Of a stretch of 64,000 bases of DNA, positions 28,322-35,507 are shown one piece after another. The DNA is taken from assembly GCF_000688415.1 (NCBI RefSeq), contig NZ_JIAH01000006.1:310001-374000 (forward strand), given 5' to 3'. Source of the stretch: Corynebacterium pseudodiphtheriticum DSM 44287. Its GTDB lineage: Bacteria > Actinomycetota > Actinomycetes > Mycobacteriales > Mycobacteriaceae. Every line of letters begins with the position of its first letter. Within the stretch, counting starts at the first letter, position 1. A program made the translations under genes and the position numbers. The notes under the pieces were generated by a model, which saw only the letters and a program-made list of their open reading frames with translations, did not search any database and was not told the origin of the DNA.

Positions 28322-28819
28322 ATGAGCGATAACACCCAGCAGAATAAACGCACCACGGCAGTGTGCCCGGGATCGTTTGATCCGGTGACCATGGGGCACG
28401 TGGATATCATCACCCGTGCTGCGCAGTCTTTTGATCACGTCACGGTGCTGGTGACAGCTAACCCGAATAAGAAGGGGTTGTTTAGCGTCGAAGAGCGTAT
28501 GGAGTTGATCCGGCGTTCTGTTGATTGTGACAACGTCAGTGTCGATGCCTGGAGTGATCTATTGGTGAAATACACCGATGAGCACAACATTGATTGTTTG
28601 GTCAAAGGCCTGCGCAGCTCGTTGGATTATGAATACGAGCTGCCGATGGCGCAGATGAACAAGCGGCTATCTGGCATTGATACCTATTTCTTGCTCACCG
28701 ATGAAAAATACGGTTATACCTCTTCGTCGTTGGTCAAAGAGGTCGTCCGCTTTGGCGGCGATGTTTCGGACCTGTTACCGGAGCCAGTTTCCAAAGCCAT
28801 CGCCGAAAAGTTTGGTTAA
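28322..28819 (+). CDS. coaD: Phosphopantetheine adenylyltransferase
   Basis: The 165-aa nucleotidyltransferase carries out the fourth step of coenzyme A synthesis, joining AMP from ATP to 4'-phosphopantetheine. The signature CPGSFDPVTMGHVDIITRA (residues 14-32) includes the T/HxGH motif; the later block YTSSSLVKEVVRFGGDVSDL is standard. An AAGGAGAAG site precedes ATG 28322. Its stop overlaps by 4 nt the end of the converging DUF368 gene. Confidence 0.95.
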   Translation: MSDNTQQNKRTTAVCPGSFDPVTMGHVDIITRAAQSFDHVTVLVTANPNKKGLFSVEERMELIRRSVDCDNVSVDAWSDLLVKYTDEHNIDCLVKGLRSSLDYEYELPMAQMNKRLSGIDTYFLLTDEKYGYTSSSLVKEVVRFGGDVSDLLPEPVSKAIAEKFG

Positions 28820-29646
28820 ACCTGTACCTTCTTCTTCGTTTGTGTGCGGTCGGCGATAACGAAGGCGGCGACAATGGCCGCGCCAAGCAGCATCATCAGG
28901 ATGAGCGTCAGGAAGTTCGCGTCACCGTCGCCTTGCCAGGGCCAAATCGCGCGCAATGAGCCGACCATCAGGCCAGCCATGGCCACTAGGGTCAGGGTGC
29001 GGTGCTGGTCCAGCAAGTAGTTGATGACCTTCACGAAGGCCACCAGTCCGGTCAGTGCGCCAGCGGCGAAGACAGCCAGCACGGTGAGGTCGCGGTCGGA
29101 GACCGAGCCGATGACGAAGTTGTACAGGCCCAGGGTCAGCAAGATCAGCGAGCCGGATACACCCGGCAGCACCAGGGCGCAGACCGCAATAGCTGCGGCG
29201 AAGAAGACCGTGATCAGTGAAGGATCCCGGTTCGGTTCGGAGGTGAACCCGGTAACGAATGCGACGAGCCCGGCGGCGATCAGGAACGTGATGATGGCCG
29301 GGCCTTTCTTTTTGCTCAGGTCCTCGTCAATCATCATCAGTGGCACGATGATGGAGACCGCCACCATGCCGAAGAATAGGGCGCGGGCAACATCTGGGGT
29401 GCCTTCCACGAAGGAGCTCAGGATGCCGGATAGGCCGAATACGGCGGCGAACATGCCGACGCCGATGGTGAGCAGGAAGATCCATTCGACTTCGCGGAAT
29501 TTTGCTTTCAGCAGCAGGTTGGCGTTGTGGAGGGCGCGTTCATAGATGCCCACGATCAACGCGACGGTTCCGCCGGATACGCCGGGAACCAGTTCTGCGG
29601 AACCGATTAGCGCACCGCGCAGAATGTTGAGGAGATGAGTAACCAT
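28816..29646 (-). CDS. DUF368 (PopT-like) polytopic membrane protein
   Basis: The start at ATG 29646 (Met-Val-Thr-His-Leu) is favoured because a TATAAT box ends 7 nt upstream, suggesting a leaderless transcript; ATG 29664 is the alternative. The 276-aa protein has about eight transmembrane segments and two internal copies of the family motif: SAELVPGVSGGTVALIVGIY near the start and ALVLPGVSGSLILLTLGLY in the middle. Some DUF368 proteins (PopT) are known to return undecaprenyl phosphate across the membrane for cell-wall synthesis; by homology this is a reasonable but unproven role here. It is the last core gene before the tRNA. Confidence 0.75.
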   Translation of the reverse strand: MVTHLLNILRGALIGSAELVPGVSGGTVALIVGIYERALHNANLLLKAKFREVEWIFLLTIGVGMFAAVFGLSGILSSFVEGTPDVARALFFGMVAVSIIVPLMMIDEDLSKKKGPAIITFLIAAGLVAFVTGFTSEPNRDPSLITVFFAAAIAVCALVLPGVSGSLILLTLGLYNFVIGSVSDRDLTVLAVFAAGALTGLVAFVKVINYLLDQHRTLTLVAMAGLMVGSLRAIWPWQGDGDANFLTLILMMLLGAAIVAAFVIADRTQTKKKVQV

Positions 29647-29653
29647 GCGCGCT

Positions 29654-29659
29654 ATTATA
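29654..29659 (-). promoter_or_regulatory. Consensus -10 box (TATAAT) for the DUF368 gene
   Basis: TATAAT on the minus strand ends 7 nt before ATG 29646, so transcription should begin at or within a base or two of the start codon. No good -35 is seen; leaderless genes are common in actinobacteria. Confidence 0.5.
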
Positions 29660-29801
29660 TGCATCGTGTGGCGCCAGTAATGGCCCGACCGGGAAGTGTC
29701 GGTAATTGGTAGCTGTTGCCATTCGATAAAGGTCACGAAAATAGCTTATGAGCAGCTGATTAGTTAATTAAGGGGATGGTGTTATAGGCTATTTAGCGCA
29801 C

Positions 29802-29878
29802 GCCCCAGTAGCCCAATTGGCAGAGGCAACGGATTCAAAACCCGTCCAGTGTGAGTTCGAGTCTCACCTGGGGCACCA
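29802..29878 (+). tRNA. tRNA-Leu (anticodon CAA), short variable loop
   Basis: A full cloverleaf can be drawn: acceptor GCCCCAG/CTGGGGC, D arm GCC/GGC, anticodon stem ACGGA/CCCGT with a weak last pair (A-C), loop TTCAAAA with anticodon CAA at 29836-29838, T arm GTGAG/CTCAC, discriminator A and encoded CCA (29876-29878). The variable loop is 5 nt (CCAGT). Leucine tRNAs normally have a long class II variable arm, so the identity deserves checking. It marks the left edge of the prophage and is a likely integration target. Confidence 0.85.
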
Positions 29879-29884
29879 TCTTTA

Positions 29885-29928
29885 ACCCGAGCTGCCAGGC
29901 AAAATGCCAGGTAGTTTGGGTATTTTTT
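29885..29928 (+). terminator. Terminator after the tRNA
   Basis: ACCC...GGGT outer arms and CTGCC/GGTAG inner arms form a broken stem followed by ATTTTTT, 6 nt after the tRNA CCA. Confidence 0.65.
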
Positions 29929-29970
29929 GGTTTTCGGTTCAGTTTGGTTTGGTCTGATTTAGGCCGGTTC

Positions 29971-30000
29971 TGGGTCAAAGTGGGTCAAAACTGGGTCAAA
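29971..30000. repeat. Three TGGGTCAAA direct repeats
   Basis: Copies begin at 29971, 29981 and 29992. The same motif occurs at 35153 and, shortened, at 35164 within the end of the integrase pseudogene. Paired motifs at both ends of a prophage suggest integrase arm-binding sites. Confidence 0.55.
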
Positions 30001-30048
30001 AATGGGGCTCAACGACAAAAGTGTGTTTTACGGCGTGTCGCCAATTCC

Positions 30049-30441
30049 CTAGATCTGGCCTTTCCAGATACCGATTGAGTGCGTGTATTCAACATCGATA
30101 CCCGGGTCGTATAGGGCTGGCTGACCAAGTAGCTGGTTGGTGTGGTTTTCTTTGTGGATCAAGGCATTGACTTTGGCGAGTTGGTCTTGGCCCCAGTTGC
30201 ACTGCCTGGCGATCTCTAGCGGGTCGTCAGGCAGTTGTGTTTTGAGATAAAGCCACCAATCGATCATGCGGCGTTGGTGTTCTAGGGTTAGTCCTTGGTG
30301 GGTGTTGGCTAAGCGTTTGACCTCGGCGTTGATTCCGCCTTCTAGGGTGTTGGTGGTGGACTTGAGTCTTTCAGGTTGAAGCGTTGCTGGTGGTGGGGCG
30401 AGGTAGGACACTTCATACAGGACCGAAATGGCAATGGACAA
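30049..30441 (-). pseudogene. C-terminal fragment of an IS1249/IS256-like transposase
   Basis: The 130-aa frame contains TTNTLEGGINAEVKRLANTH and HQRRMIDWWLYLKTQLPDDP, which matches the C-terminal region of IS1249-type (IS256-related, common in Corynebacterium) transposases from memory. The N-terminal two thirds, with the first catalytic Asp residues, are missing, and no inverted repeats are found. It is a relic left by an old insertion next to the tRNA. Confidence 0.6.
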
Positions 30442-30547
30442 AGCTTTAGATCAGGTTGATCAGGCTTTAAAAAGTTATGATGAATTAGAACGAGTTACAG
30501 TGATAAGCCAGGATAAACAAGAGGTGGTGAGGAGTCGTGTCGACTAG
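30428..30547 (+). CDS. Hypothetical small protein (39 aa)
   Basis: A short frame starts at ATG 30428, with CAGGA upstream, and ends at TAG 30545-30547, overlapping the next gene's GTG start (30537). The product is helical and charged (KALDQVDQALKSYDELERV). It could be a real upstream partner of the 108-aa gene or the tail of a gene truncated by the transposase fragment. Confidence 0.3.
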   Translation: MAMDKALDQVDQALKSYDELERVTVISQDKQEVVRSRVD

Positions 30548-30863
30548 TGCAGGAATCACTACCGATGCTCCCGTTGGTCGCGTGCTGACGATTTTGTCTG
30601 ATGTTGATAGGGTGCGTGAACTCGCTTATGACAATGATCGTGACTGTTACCGATTCGTTGTGGATGGCGGGGCTTCGGCTACGTTGTCCGAAGAACTAAA
30701 AATCTTCGACGATGAAATCGAGACTTGTTTCGCCATTTATGAGTCAGAGGATCTAAGTGCGCAGCGTTTTTTGTTTGATGTTCTTTCTAGCTTGTTGAAC
30801 TTTCGAGTAACCATGTTCGCACCTGATTCTGATGAAGTGGTTGCGGAGTCAAACGGTTACTAA
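30537..30863 (+). CDS. Hypothetical acidic protein (108 aa)
   Basis: Starts at GTG 30537 with GAGGAG 4 nt upstream (TGAGGAGTC). The product is acidic (SEELKIFDDEIETCFAIYES), with no signal peptide or membrane segment. Small acidic proteins of this kind in prophage regions are often immunity proteins or anti-host factors, but I recognise no family. A terminator hairpin at 30977-31011 follows. Confidence 0.5.
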   Translation: MSTSAGITTDAPVGRVLTILSDVDRVRELAYDNDRDCYRFVVDGGASATLSEELKIFDDEIETCFAIYESEDLSAQRFLFDVLSSLLNFRVTMFAPDSDEVVAESNGY

Positions 30864-30976
30864 CGAAAAGCATTCGCTAATCTAATCTGAATCTTTGGCC
30901 ACCTCTGTTTTTATGGGGTGGCTTTTGTGCTATCTGGTGATATTTCGTTGAGATTCGATTCCTCTTTAGCGCGCAA

Positions 30977-31011
30977 CCCCCACACCACATGGTTGGTGGC
31001 GGGGGCTTTTT
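30977..31011 (+). terminator. Intrinsic terminator before the scaffold-like gene
   Basis: CCCCC-CACCA and TGGTG-GGGGG arms with a small bulge, loop CATGGT, followed by CTTTTTC. This hairpin type is common upstream of phage structural genes. Confidence 0.65.
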
Positions 31012-31046
31012 CATGCCCAAAATTAGATAACCCAGGAGGTTACGCA

Positions 31047-31589
31047 ATGGCAGAAGAAACCACCGCCACCAACGACGGACAAAACGAAGCCGCCGAGGTG
31101 GCCCAGCAGGACCCCGCCCAGGACGAGGGGAACTCAAAAACAGAGCGCACCACCGAGTCCTACCAGCAAGAGCCTGAAAAATTACGCAAGGAAAACGCGA
31201 AATACCGCACCGAACGTAACGAGTATCGAGCCGATGCTGAAAAGTTCCGTGAAATGCAGGACGCCGAGAAGACCGAGCTGCAGTGCGCCCAGGAAGCACT
31301 GGAAGCAGAGCGCAATAAAACTACACAGTTCCAGGTGGAGCTTGCCCGGTCGAAGGCACTGTCAAAGTATGGAATCTCGGAGGAAAACGCAGATCTGCTT
31401 GGCTCGGACCCGCAGAAGTTCGATGACAACGCGAAGCGTCTTGGGGAGCTACAGGCGCAGGCTGCTAAGCGTGCCGCACCTCCGTCAGATTACCCAGTGG
31501 ACGAGATGAAGCCAGGTGCTTCCTCGAAGGAAGATGCCCCGGATAATTCATTTCCTGATGCGTGGCCGGTGCACGGCAAATTCGTATAA
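31047..31589 (+). CDS. Phage scaffold-like protein (capsid assembly)
   Basis: Start ATG 31047 (Met-Ala-Glu-Glu-Thr) has an AGGAGG ribosome-binding site 7 nt upstream. The 180-aa protein is highly acidic at the N-terminus, then a long charged coiled coil (about residues 40-110: LRKENAKYRTERNEYRADAE), and ends in a Pro/Ser-rich tail. This layout is that of tailed-phage scaffolding proteins (DUF4355-like), which act inside the procapsid. The capsid gene expected directly after it is absent; a toxin-like gene stands there instead. Confidence 0.65.
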   Translation: MAEETTATNDGQNEAAEVAQQDPAQDEGNSKTERTTESYQQEPEKLRKENAKYRTERNEYRADAEKFREMQDAEKTELQCAQEALEAERNKTTQFQVELARSKALSKYGISEENADLLGSDPQKFDDNAKRLGELQAQAAKRAAPPSDYPVDEMKPGASSKEDAPDNSFPDAWPVHGKFV

Positions 31590-31621
31590 CTAACAAGGTT
31601 CCTTAAGGAGGGATTTTTGTA

Positions 31622-31975
31622 ATGTCCGCTTTCCGGGGGCAGGCCCTGTGTTGTACGGGGCGGGATCGGCCTACGAATAATGGCGATATGCTGTTGCATT
31701 TGGCCTCGACTCGCGCGGGCCATGGGTGGGATTCTCGGTATTCTGGTGCGTCGAAGTTTCCTCGGGGTGGTCAGAGCAAAAAGATTGTTGACGCCGTGCG
31801 TGATCTTTTAGAGTCTAAGGAGATCAACGCGAGGAAGAATGGTGATAAGCGTACAATTTCTGGTGAGGTTGACGGTGTAAAGATTCGGGTTGTGTACCGG
31901 ATTAGGGACAATGAGCCGTATGATATGACAGCCTATCCCGTTTCAGGAAAGTGGGTAGAAAGAAATGAACATTGA
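31622..31975 (+). CDS. Polymorphic-toxin-like C-terminal domain protein
   Basis: The gene starts at ATG 31622 with a strong TAAGGAGGG site, the position where the capsid gene should begin. Residues about 1-38 look like an unrelated junction; from about residue 45 (SKKIVDAVRDLLESKEINAR, then GEVDGVKIRVVYRIRD and YDMTAYPVSG) the protein resembles C-terminal nuclease toxin domains that end MuF- or Rhs-type proteins. An ATG inside its last codons opens a second small gene. I infer a toxin cassette fused onto a broken prophage, with no catalytic residues proven. Confidence 0.45.
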   Translation: MSAFRGQALCCTGRDRPTNNGDMLLHLASTRAGHGWDSRYSGASKFPRGGQSKKIVDAVRDLLESKEINARKNGDKRTISGEVDGVKIRVVYRIRDNEPYDMTAYPVSGKWVERNEH

Positions 31976-32246
31976 CGCACGACATGTCGACGGTTTTGAG
32001 CTGTTTGACTATATTGCTGACAGAATTAATATCTCTGCTGAAGATTTGGAGGACGCCCGCATGGATAGGGATGCTGGACATCCTGAGATAGGGATTGCTT
32101 TTTTGTTTACTGGCATATTGGGGCCGGTCCCGAGGAGTGTGGTTAATTTCATTGCGCCGAATTGGGACAATATTAAGCGTGCGCGTGATTGGGCTGATGA
32201 TTACCTTCAGGCTGTAAACATGAATGGTATTGATGAATCTGCTTAG
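31965..32246 (+). CDS. Putative immunity protein (93 aa)
   Basis: Starts at ATG 31965, overlapping the end of the toxin-like gene by 11 nt, so translation is coupled. The protein is acidic and small (DGFELFDYIADRINISAEDL, then a hydrophobic middle FLFTGILGPVPR and a helical end). Overlap, size and acidity suit a cognate immunity protein; no family is recognised. Confidence 0.45.
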   Translation: MNIDARHVDGFELFDYIADRINISAEDLEDARMDRDAGHPEIGIAFLFTGILGPVPRSVVNFIAPNWDNIKRARDWADDYLQAVNMNGIDESA

Positions 32247-32403
32247 CTTTCTGTAATTGAGATGGCACCACCTTGGTGGGGGTTTGGGTAAGTACTGGTG
32301 CGCTAGAAACAAAACCCGGGGCACTTCAAATTGAATTCGAAATCCGTTGTGTAATTAGTGAATCTGGTACGACGGTTCTACATGTGGAGGAAAGGCAGTC
32401 AAG

Positions 32404-32535
32404 ATGTCTGATCGGTATAAGGAAATGGGCTTGGAAATGCTGCCGAATAAGCACTACGGCGCTTGGTCGCATGAGCCTCGACCCGGTCTTGCTATGGTCT
32501 ACCGCACGCGGGATAAAGTTATCCCGGTTATTTGA
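32404..32535 (+). CDS. Hypothetical small protein (43 aa)
   Basis: Starts at ATG 32404 after GGAGGAAAGG and ends at TGA 32533-32535, where it overlaps by 8 nt the end of the opposing HTH pseudogene. The good ribosome-binding site is the main support; the sequence (LPNKHYGAWSHEPRPGLAMV) has no known motif. Confidence 0.35.
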   Translation: MSDRYKEMGLEMLPNKHYGAWSHEPRPGLAMVYRTRDKVIPVI

Positions 32536-32706
32536 ATGTGAATGCGACTCGGGCCATAAATCCTGCGGATACGTTTTCTCCTTCGATTGCGCTTTGGTAG
32601 GTTTTTCGCGTGCAGCCGATAAGTTTGGCCATTTCGCTGTTGTTTTTCTTAGTGATCGTTGTAGGCTGATGAGCGCTTCTGTTTTTGCTTTTATTCTTGT
32701 TGTCAT
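32528..32706 (-). pseudogene. Cro/cI-type HTH regulator, frameshifted
   Basis: From ATG 32706, with GGAGG 5 nt upstream, the frame reads MTTRIKAKTEALISLQRSLR. At an A5 run (AAGAAAAAC on the minus strand) a shift of -1 gives NNSEMAKLIGCTRKTYQSAI, a textbook helix-turn-helix, ending FMARVAFTFK and TAA. The intact protein would be about 59 aa. Either a base was lost from the A-run or the gene uses -1 slippage there. It is divergent from the immunity-repressor gene at 32848, as in a phage switch. Confidence 0.6.
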
Positions 32707-32729
32707 TGGGTCCTCCTTGCTTGGCATGA

Positions 32730-32741
32730 CTTAAATTTAAG
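32730..32741. promoter_or_regulatory. Perfect 12-bp palindrome in the divergent control region
   Basis: CTTAAATTTAAG is its own reverse complement and lies between the two divergent regulator genes of the prophage. It is a candidate operator, though AT-rich palindromes of this size can occur by chance. Confidence 0.4.
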
Positions 32742-32847
32742 CCATTTTGGCGTTGTGGTCAACCAGTTACACACATAGGGGTGGCTTATTATCAATCCAT
32801 GCAGGTCAGCTTGATTTTTTCTGGCTTATTTTTGTACCATTTATGAC

Positions 32848-33240
32848 ATGCAGGAAAACATGGCACTGCCTGAATGGGTAAGCGAAACGACGGGCAATGA
32901 CTCCTGGCGCCATGTCGCGGAAAAGCTACACACGACACACAGCACGATTCAGCGGCGCTTAAAAAACAGCGAAGCCGATGCAGTAGTGGAACTAGCTTCA
33001 GCATATGGCGTTAACCCCATCCCCGGGCTGGTTGCAGCTGGGTCCATAACTAGGGAAGACATCATGGCTTACGCTGCCACTTATGCGGTAGAAGACCTCG
33101 ATGATGTTGAGCTAGCTCGAATCATGGTTGAGCGGCTAGAACAACGCGAAAAGGAAAACGAGATGCCGCTTAATGCCGTCGCATACAACGGGCCGGATGA
33201 GGACGCAGAAAGGGGGTTTAATGACGATTACAGCGGTTGA
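32848..33240 (+). CDS. Phage immunity repressor-like HTH protein
   Basis: The 130-aa protein starts at ATG 32848 or ATG 32860 (Met-Ala-Leu-Pro-Glu-Trp). Residues about 17-60 form a helix-turn-helix (DSWRHVAEKLHTTHSTIQRR). The C-terminal half is acidic (EDLDDVELARIMVERLEQRE). Its last 20 nt overlap the ImmA-like gene, the usual ImmR-ImmA arrangement of actinobacterial phages and conjugative elements, where the metalloprotease removes the repressor on induction. Confidence 0.65.
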   Translation: MQENMALPEWVSETTGNDSWRHVAEKLHTTHSTIQRRLKNSEADAVVELASAYGVNPIPGLVAAGSITREDIMAYAATYAVEDLDDVELARIMVERLEQREKENEMPLNAVAYNGPDEDAERGFNDDYSG

Positions 33241-33598
33241 ACTTCACCGACTAGCGGAATCGCTGAATGTACGGATCGTCAGGCATGACAACGGCCCACC
33301 CGGCTGGTACAACCACGACAAGCGCATAATCAGCACCAGGCGCGGCCAATCGATAACCCAATACTGCAGCGCCCTAGCCCACGCCTACTACGGTGATACG
33401 CCAACCGGTAATGGGCACTTCGATCAGCGGCAAGAACACCGCGTCGATCAATTCGCCGCAAGGCTACTCATAAACGCCGAAGAATTTGAAAACGCTGCGA
33501 TCTGGCACCAAGGACACCTGCCTGCCATCGCGGATGAACTCGAAGTAGCCCAGCGCCTACTAAAGGTATGGCTACGTAATACCGAACTCGCGGCCTAA
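33221..33598 (+). CDS. ImmA/IrrE-like protein with altered active-site motif
   Basis: Start ATG 33221 (Met-Thr-Ile-Thr-Ala) overlaps the repressor gene by 20 nt; AGGGGG lies upstream. The 125-aa protein has the family frame: a start helix, GWYNHDKRIIST, then ALAHAYYGD and EHRVDQFAARLLI. In ImmA metalloproteases the zinc site is HExxH followed by a Glu; here the first His-Glu is replaced by Ser-Ala (CSALAHAYYGD), while the second His and downstream Glu/Asp region remain. It may be inactive as a protease or use another ligand set. Confidence 0.6.
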   Translation: MTITAVELHRLAESLNVRIVRHDNGPPGWYNHDKRIISTRRGQSITQYCSALAHAYYGDTPTGNGHFDQRQEHRVDQFAARLLINAEEFENAAIWHQGHLPAIADELEVAQRLLKVWLRNTELAA

Positions 33599-33672
33599 AC
33601 AGCTTTTCGACCACACCCGCGGGGCAATGTCGTAAAACTTGGATCACATTCTCTTCCCGAAAGGAACCACTC

Positions 33673-33981
33673 ATGACCAACCCATACTCCAACCAACAGC
33701 AGCAGGTTGACCCCGCAGTGCTACAGCGGGCGCAAATGCAATACGACGACCGCAAAAAGAACCAAACCGTGATGTGGCTGCTCTGGCTATTCCTCGGCTA
33801 TATCGGTGCCCACCGCTACTACCTGGGCAACACCGGCTATGCCATCGGCATGACCTTGACCCTTGGCGGCCTGGGCATGTGGGCACTGATTGACGCGTTC
33901 CTTATCAATAAGGCGTATGCGCGTAAAAATGATGAGATTCGTCATCGGGTTTTTGCTGAGAATGGTGTCGCGAATATGTAG
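33673..33981 (+). CDS. TM2-domain membrane protein
   Basis: The 102-aa protein has a Gln-rich N-terminus, then two transmembrane segments joined by a short turn: VMWLLWLFLGYIGAHRYYLG and IGMTLTLGGLGMWALIDAFL. Gly-x-x-G-x-H-R-F/Y-Y-L-G is the TM2-domain signature. TM2 proteins are common in prophages and bacteria with unknown role. A perfect hairpin (33999-34033) follows. Confidence 0.8.
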   Translation: MTNPYSNQQQQVDPAVLQRAQMQYDDRKKNQTVMWLLWLFLGYIGAHRYYLGNTGYAIGMTLTLGGLGMWALIDAFLINKAYARKNDEIRHRVFAENGVANM

Positions 33982-33998
33982 TTTCGCCATATAAGAAA

Positions 33999-34033
33999 CG
34001 CCTCACGTGAGCGGCAACTCAATGCGTGAGGCG
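33999..34033 (+). terminator. Hairpin after the TM2 gene
   Basis: Arms CGCCTCACG (33999-34007) and CGTGAGGCG (34025-34033) form a perfect 9-bp stem. No T-run follows. A second short repeat (AGCTAG/CTAGCT) lies at 34042-34059. Confidence 0.5.
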
Positions 34034-34103
34034 TATGGACAGCTAGCGTCAACTAGCTGCGATTAGTCCCCATTGGTAATGAAAGGACAAGGCTGATTTT
34101 AGC

Positions 34104-35180
34104 ATGGCATCAGTGATCGCGTACTCCACTGCGCGTGGAAAAAGGTGGCAAGTCAAGTATGTAAAACCAGACGGCAAGACCACGACGAAGCGGGGTTTTG
34201 CTCGTAAGGCGGAAGCGGAGCGGTGGGCGGCTCAAAATACTTTAGATATGGATTCCGGGAAGTGGGTGGACGCTAAATCCGCCAAAACTACAGGTGTCTG
34301 ACCTGTCCGGGTTGTGGTTAACGAATGTGGACAAGCTGAAACCATCATCGCAGCGGGCGGTTCGTGTTGCGTGGTCTAAGCATGTGGAGCCAGCGTGGGG
34401 GCATCGCACGGTGGGGGGGGGGGGGGTAAGCCGTCGCATGTGCAGGAATGGGTGAACACGCAGGAGCGTGGGGCGGGAACAATCCGCCGGAATCATAATG
34501 CGCTGGCACAGATACTCGACATTGCGCTCAAGGATGGGCTGATCGACTCGAACCCGGCGCGGGGTGTGCGGCTGCCGGCGGTACCTAAGGGCAAGAAAGT
34601 GTTTTTGTCCATGGGGGAGGTGGAGCGCCTGGCGGATATGTCGAAGTATCCGACGATTGTGTGGACATTGGCGACGGTGGGGCTTAGATGGGGTGAGCTA
34701 GCGGGATTGCAGGTGGGTGATTTGGATTTGAAGCGGGGGCGTATCCATGTGCAGCGTAACGCTGTAACAGTGGGGAAACTGATCGAGGTTGGCACGCTTA
34801 AAACTGGTGAGTCGCGTGTGGTGGCTGCGCCGGGTTTTGTGTGCGAGATGCTGCGTAAGCAGGCGCGGGGGAAGTTGCCGACGGCGTGGCTTTTCCCGGC
34901 GCGTGATGGCGGGCCGATGCGGTTGCCGGATAGTCGGGGCTGGTTTTCGGTGGCTGCGAAGTCCGCCGGGGTTGATCTGACTCCGCATGGGCTTAGGCAT
35001 GTGGCGGCAGGTCTGCTGGTATCGGCGGGGGCGAATGGGAAGGTGGTGCAGCGCCAGTTGGGGCATGCGTCGGCGGCGATGACGCTGGATGTGTACGCGG
35101 ATTTGTTTGATGATGACTTGGATTCTGTGGCTGTGAAGCTGAATGAATTACGTGGGTCAAATCTGGGTCACGTGGGCTAG
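34104..35180 (+). pseudogene. Tyrosine recombinase (phage integrase), two frameshifts
   Basis: The N-terminal arm-binding domain is intact for 65 codons (GKRWQVKYVKPDGKTTTKRG), then an extra G near 34291 causes a stop at 34299-34301. The next frame (SDLSGLWLTNVDKLKPSSQR to VEPAWGHRTV) runs into a run of 14 G (34413-34426) which shifts the frame again; 12 or 15 G would restore it. The catalytic domain then reads through: Arg in GLRWGELAGL, HGLRH, GHAS and Tyr in DVYADLF. The chemistry residues survive but the gene cannot be translated as one protein now. Confidence 0.85.
34413..34426 (+). repeat. Run of 14 G inside the integrase gene
   Basis: An uninterrupted G14 tract lies in the core-binding part of the integrase. 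Such tracts change length readily during replication and are the basis of phase variation in some bacteria; a sequencing error in the run is also possible. Confidence 0.8.
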
Positions 35181-35217
35181 TTTTGGGGCGTTTTTGCTGG
35201 CTGTGCGGTTGCGCCTA

Positions 35218-35466
35218 GTGTGTTGCGATGAAAAACGGATTTTCACCTGTGATGATTCAACTGTATATAATGACATCGTTGACTGGGATGCCGGAAATAA
35301 ATTACAAGGGCTAATTATTGATTGTGCGGATAATGATCTTACGGTGCCTGAAGCACTTGCTGTTGTTCGCGAAAAATGGGGCCAACCCGATATTGAACTT
35401 AGGGTTGATGATGTCAATACCGCTGGCGCGGCGATTCGCGCAGCGTTAGGGATGGGGTCTGCTTAA
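35218..35466 (+). CDS. Remnant of an unknown acidic protein
   Basis: The frame is protein-like from about GTG 35218 (VCCDEKRIFTCDDSTVYNDI) to TAA at 35464-35466, but no ribosome-binding site is seen and upstream it runs into the integrase end. The acidic, small product (LRVDDVNTAGAAIRAALGMG) looks like the C-terminal part of a larger gene or an immunity-type protein cut at the prophage edge. Confidence 0.35.
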   Translation: MCCDEKRIFTCDDSTVYNDIVDWDAGNKLQGLIIDCADNDLTVPEALAVVREKWGQPDIELRVDDVNTAGAAIRAALGMGSA

Positions 35467-35507
35467 TGAGGGGCCTATGTGAGATCTAGCGGAATTGCGG
35501 ACTAGCA

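Larger units (their letters stand above)
29885..35466. mobile_element. Degraded prophage remnant next to tRNA-Leu
   Basis: Signs are a tRNA at the left edge, a transposase fragment, a scaffold-like protein with a phage ribosome-binding site, a toxin/immunity-like pair, two repressor-type genes with an ImmA-like protein, and a tyrosine integrase pseudogene at the right. Packaging, portal, capsid and tail genes are missing, so it cannot form particles. TGGGTCAAA repeats occur near both ends (29971-30000 and 35153-35170). I could not find the tRNA 3' end repeated to the right, so the exact att site is not established. Confidence 0.7.

Noticed and set aside
32273..32734. 153-codon plus-strand frame in the prophage regulator region
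   Set aside because: It lies opposite the HTH pseudogene, has no ribosome-binding site, and the shorter frame starting at 32404 has better start signals.
34395..34440. Independent start of the integrase C-terminal part just before the G-run as a separate gene
   Set aside because: No ribosome-binding site precedes it, and the upstream frames encode the matching parts of the same recombinase.
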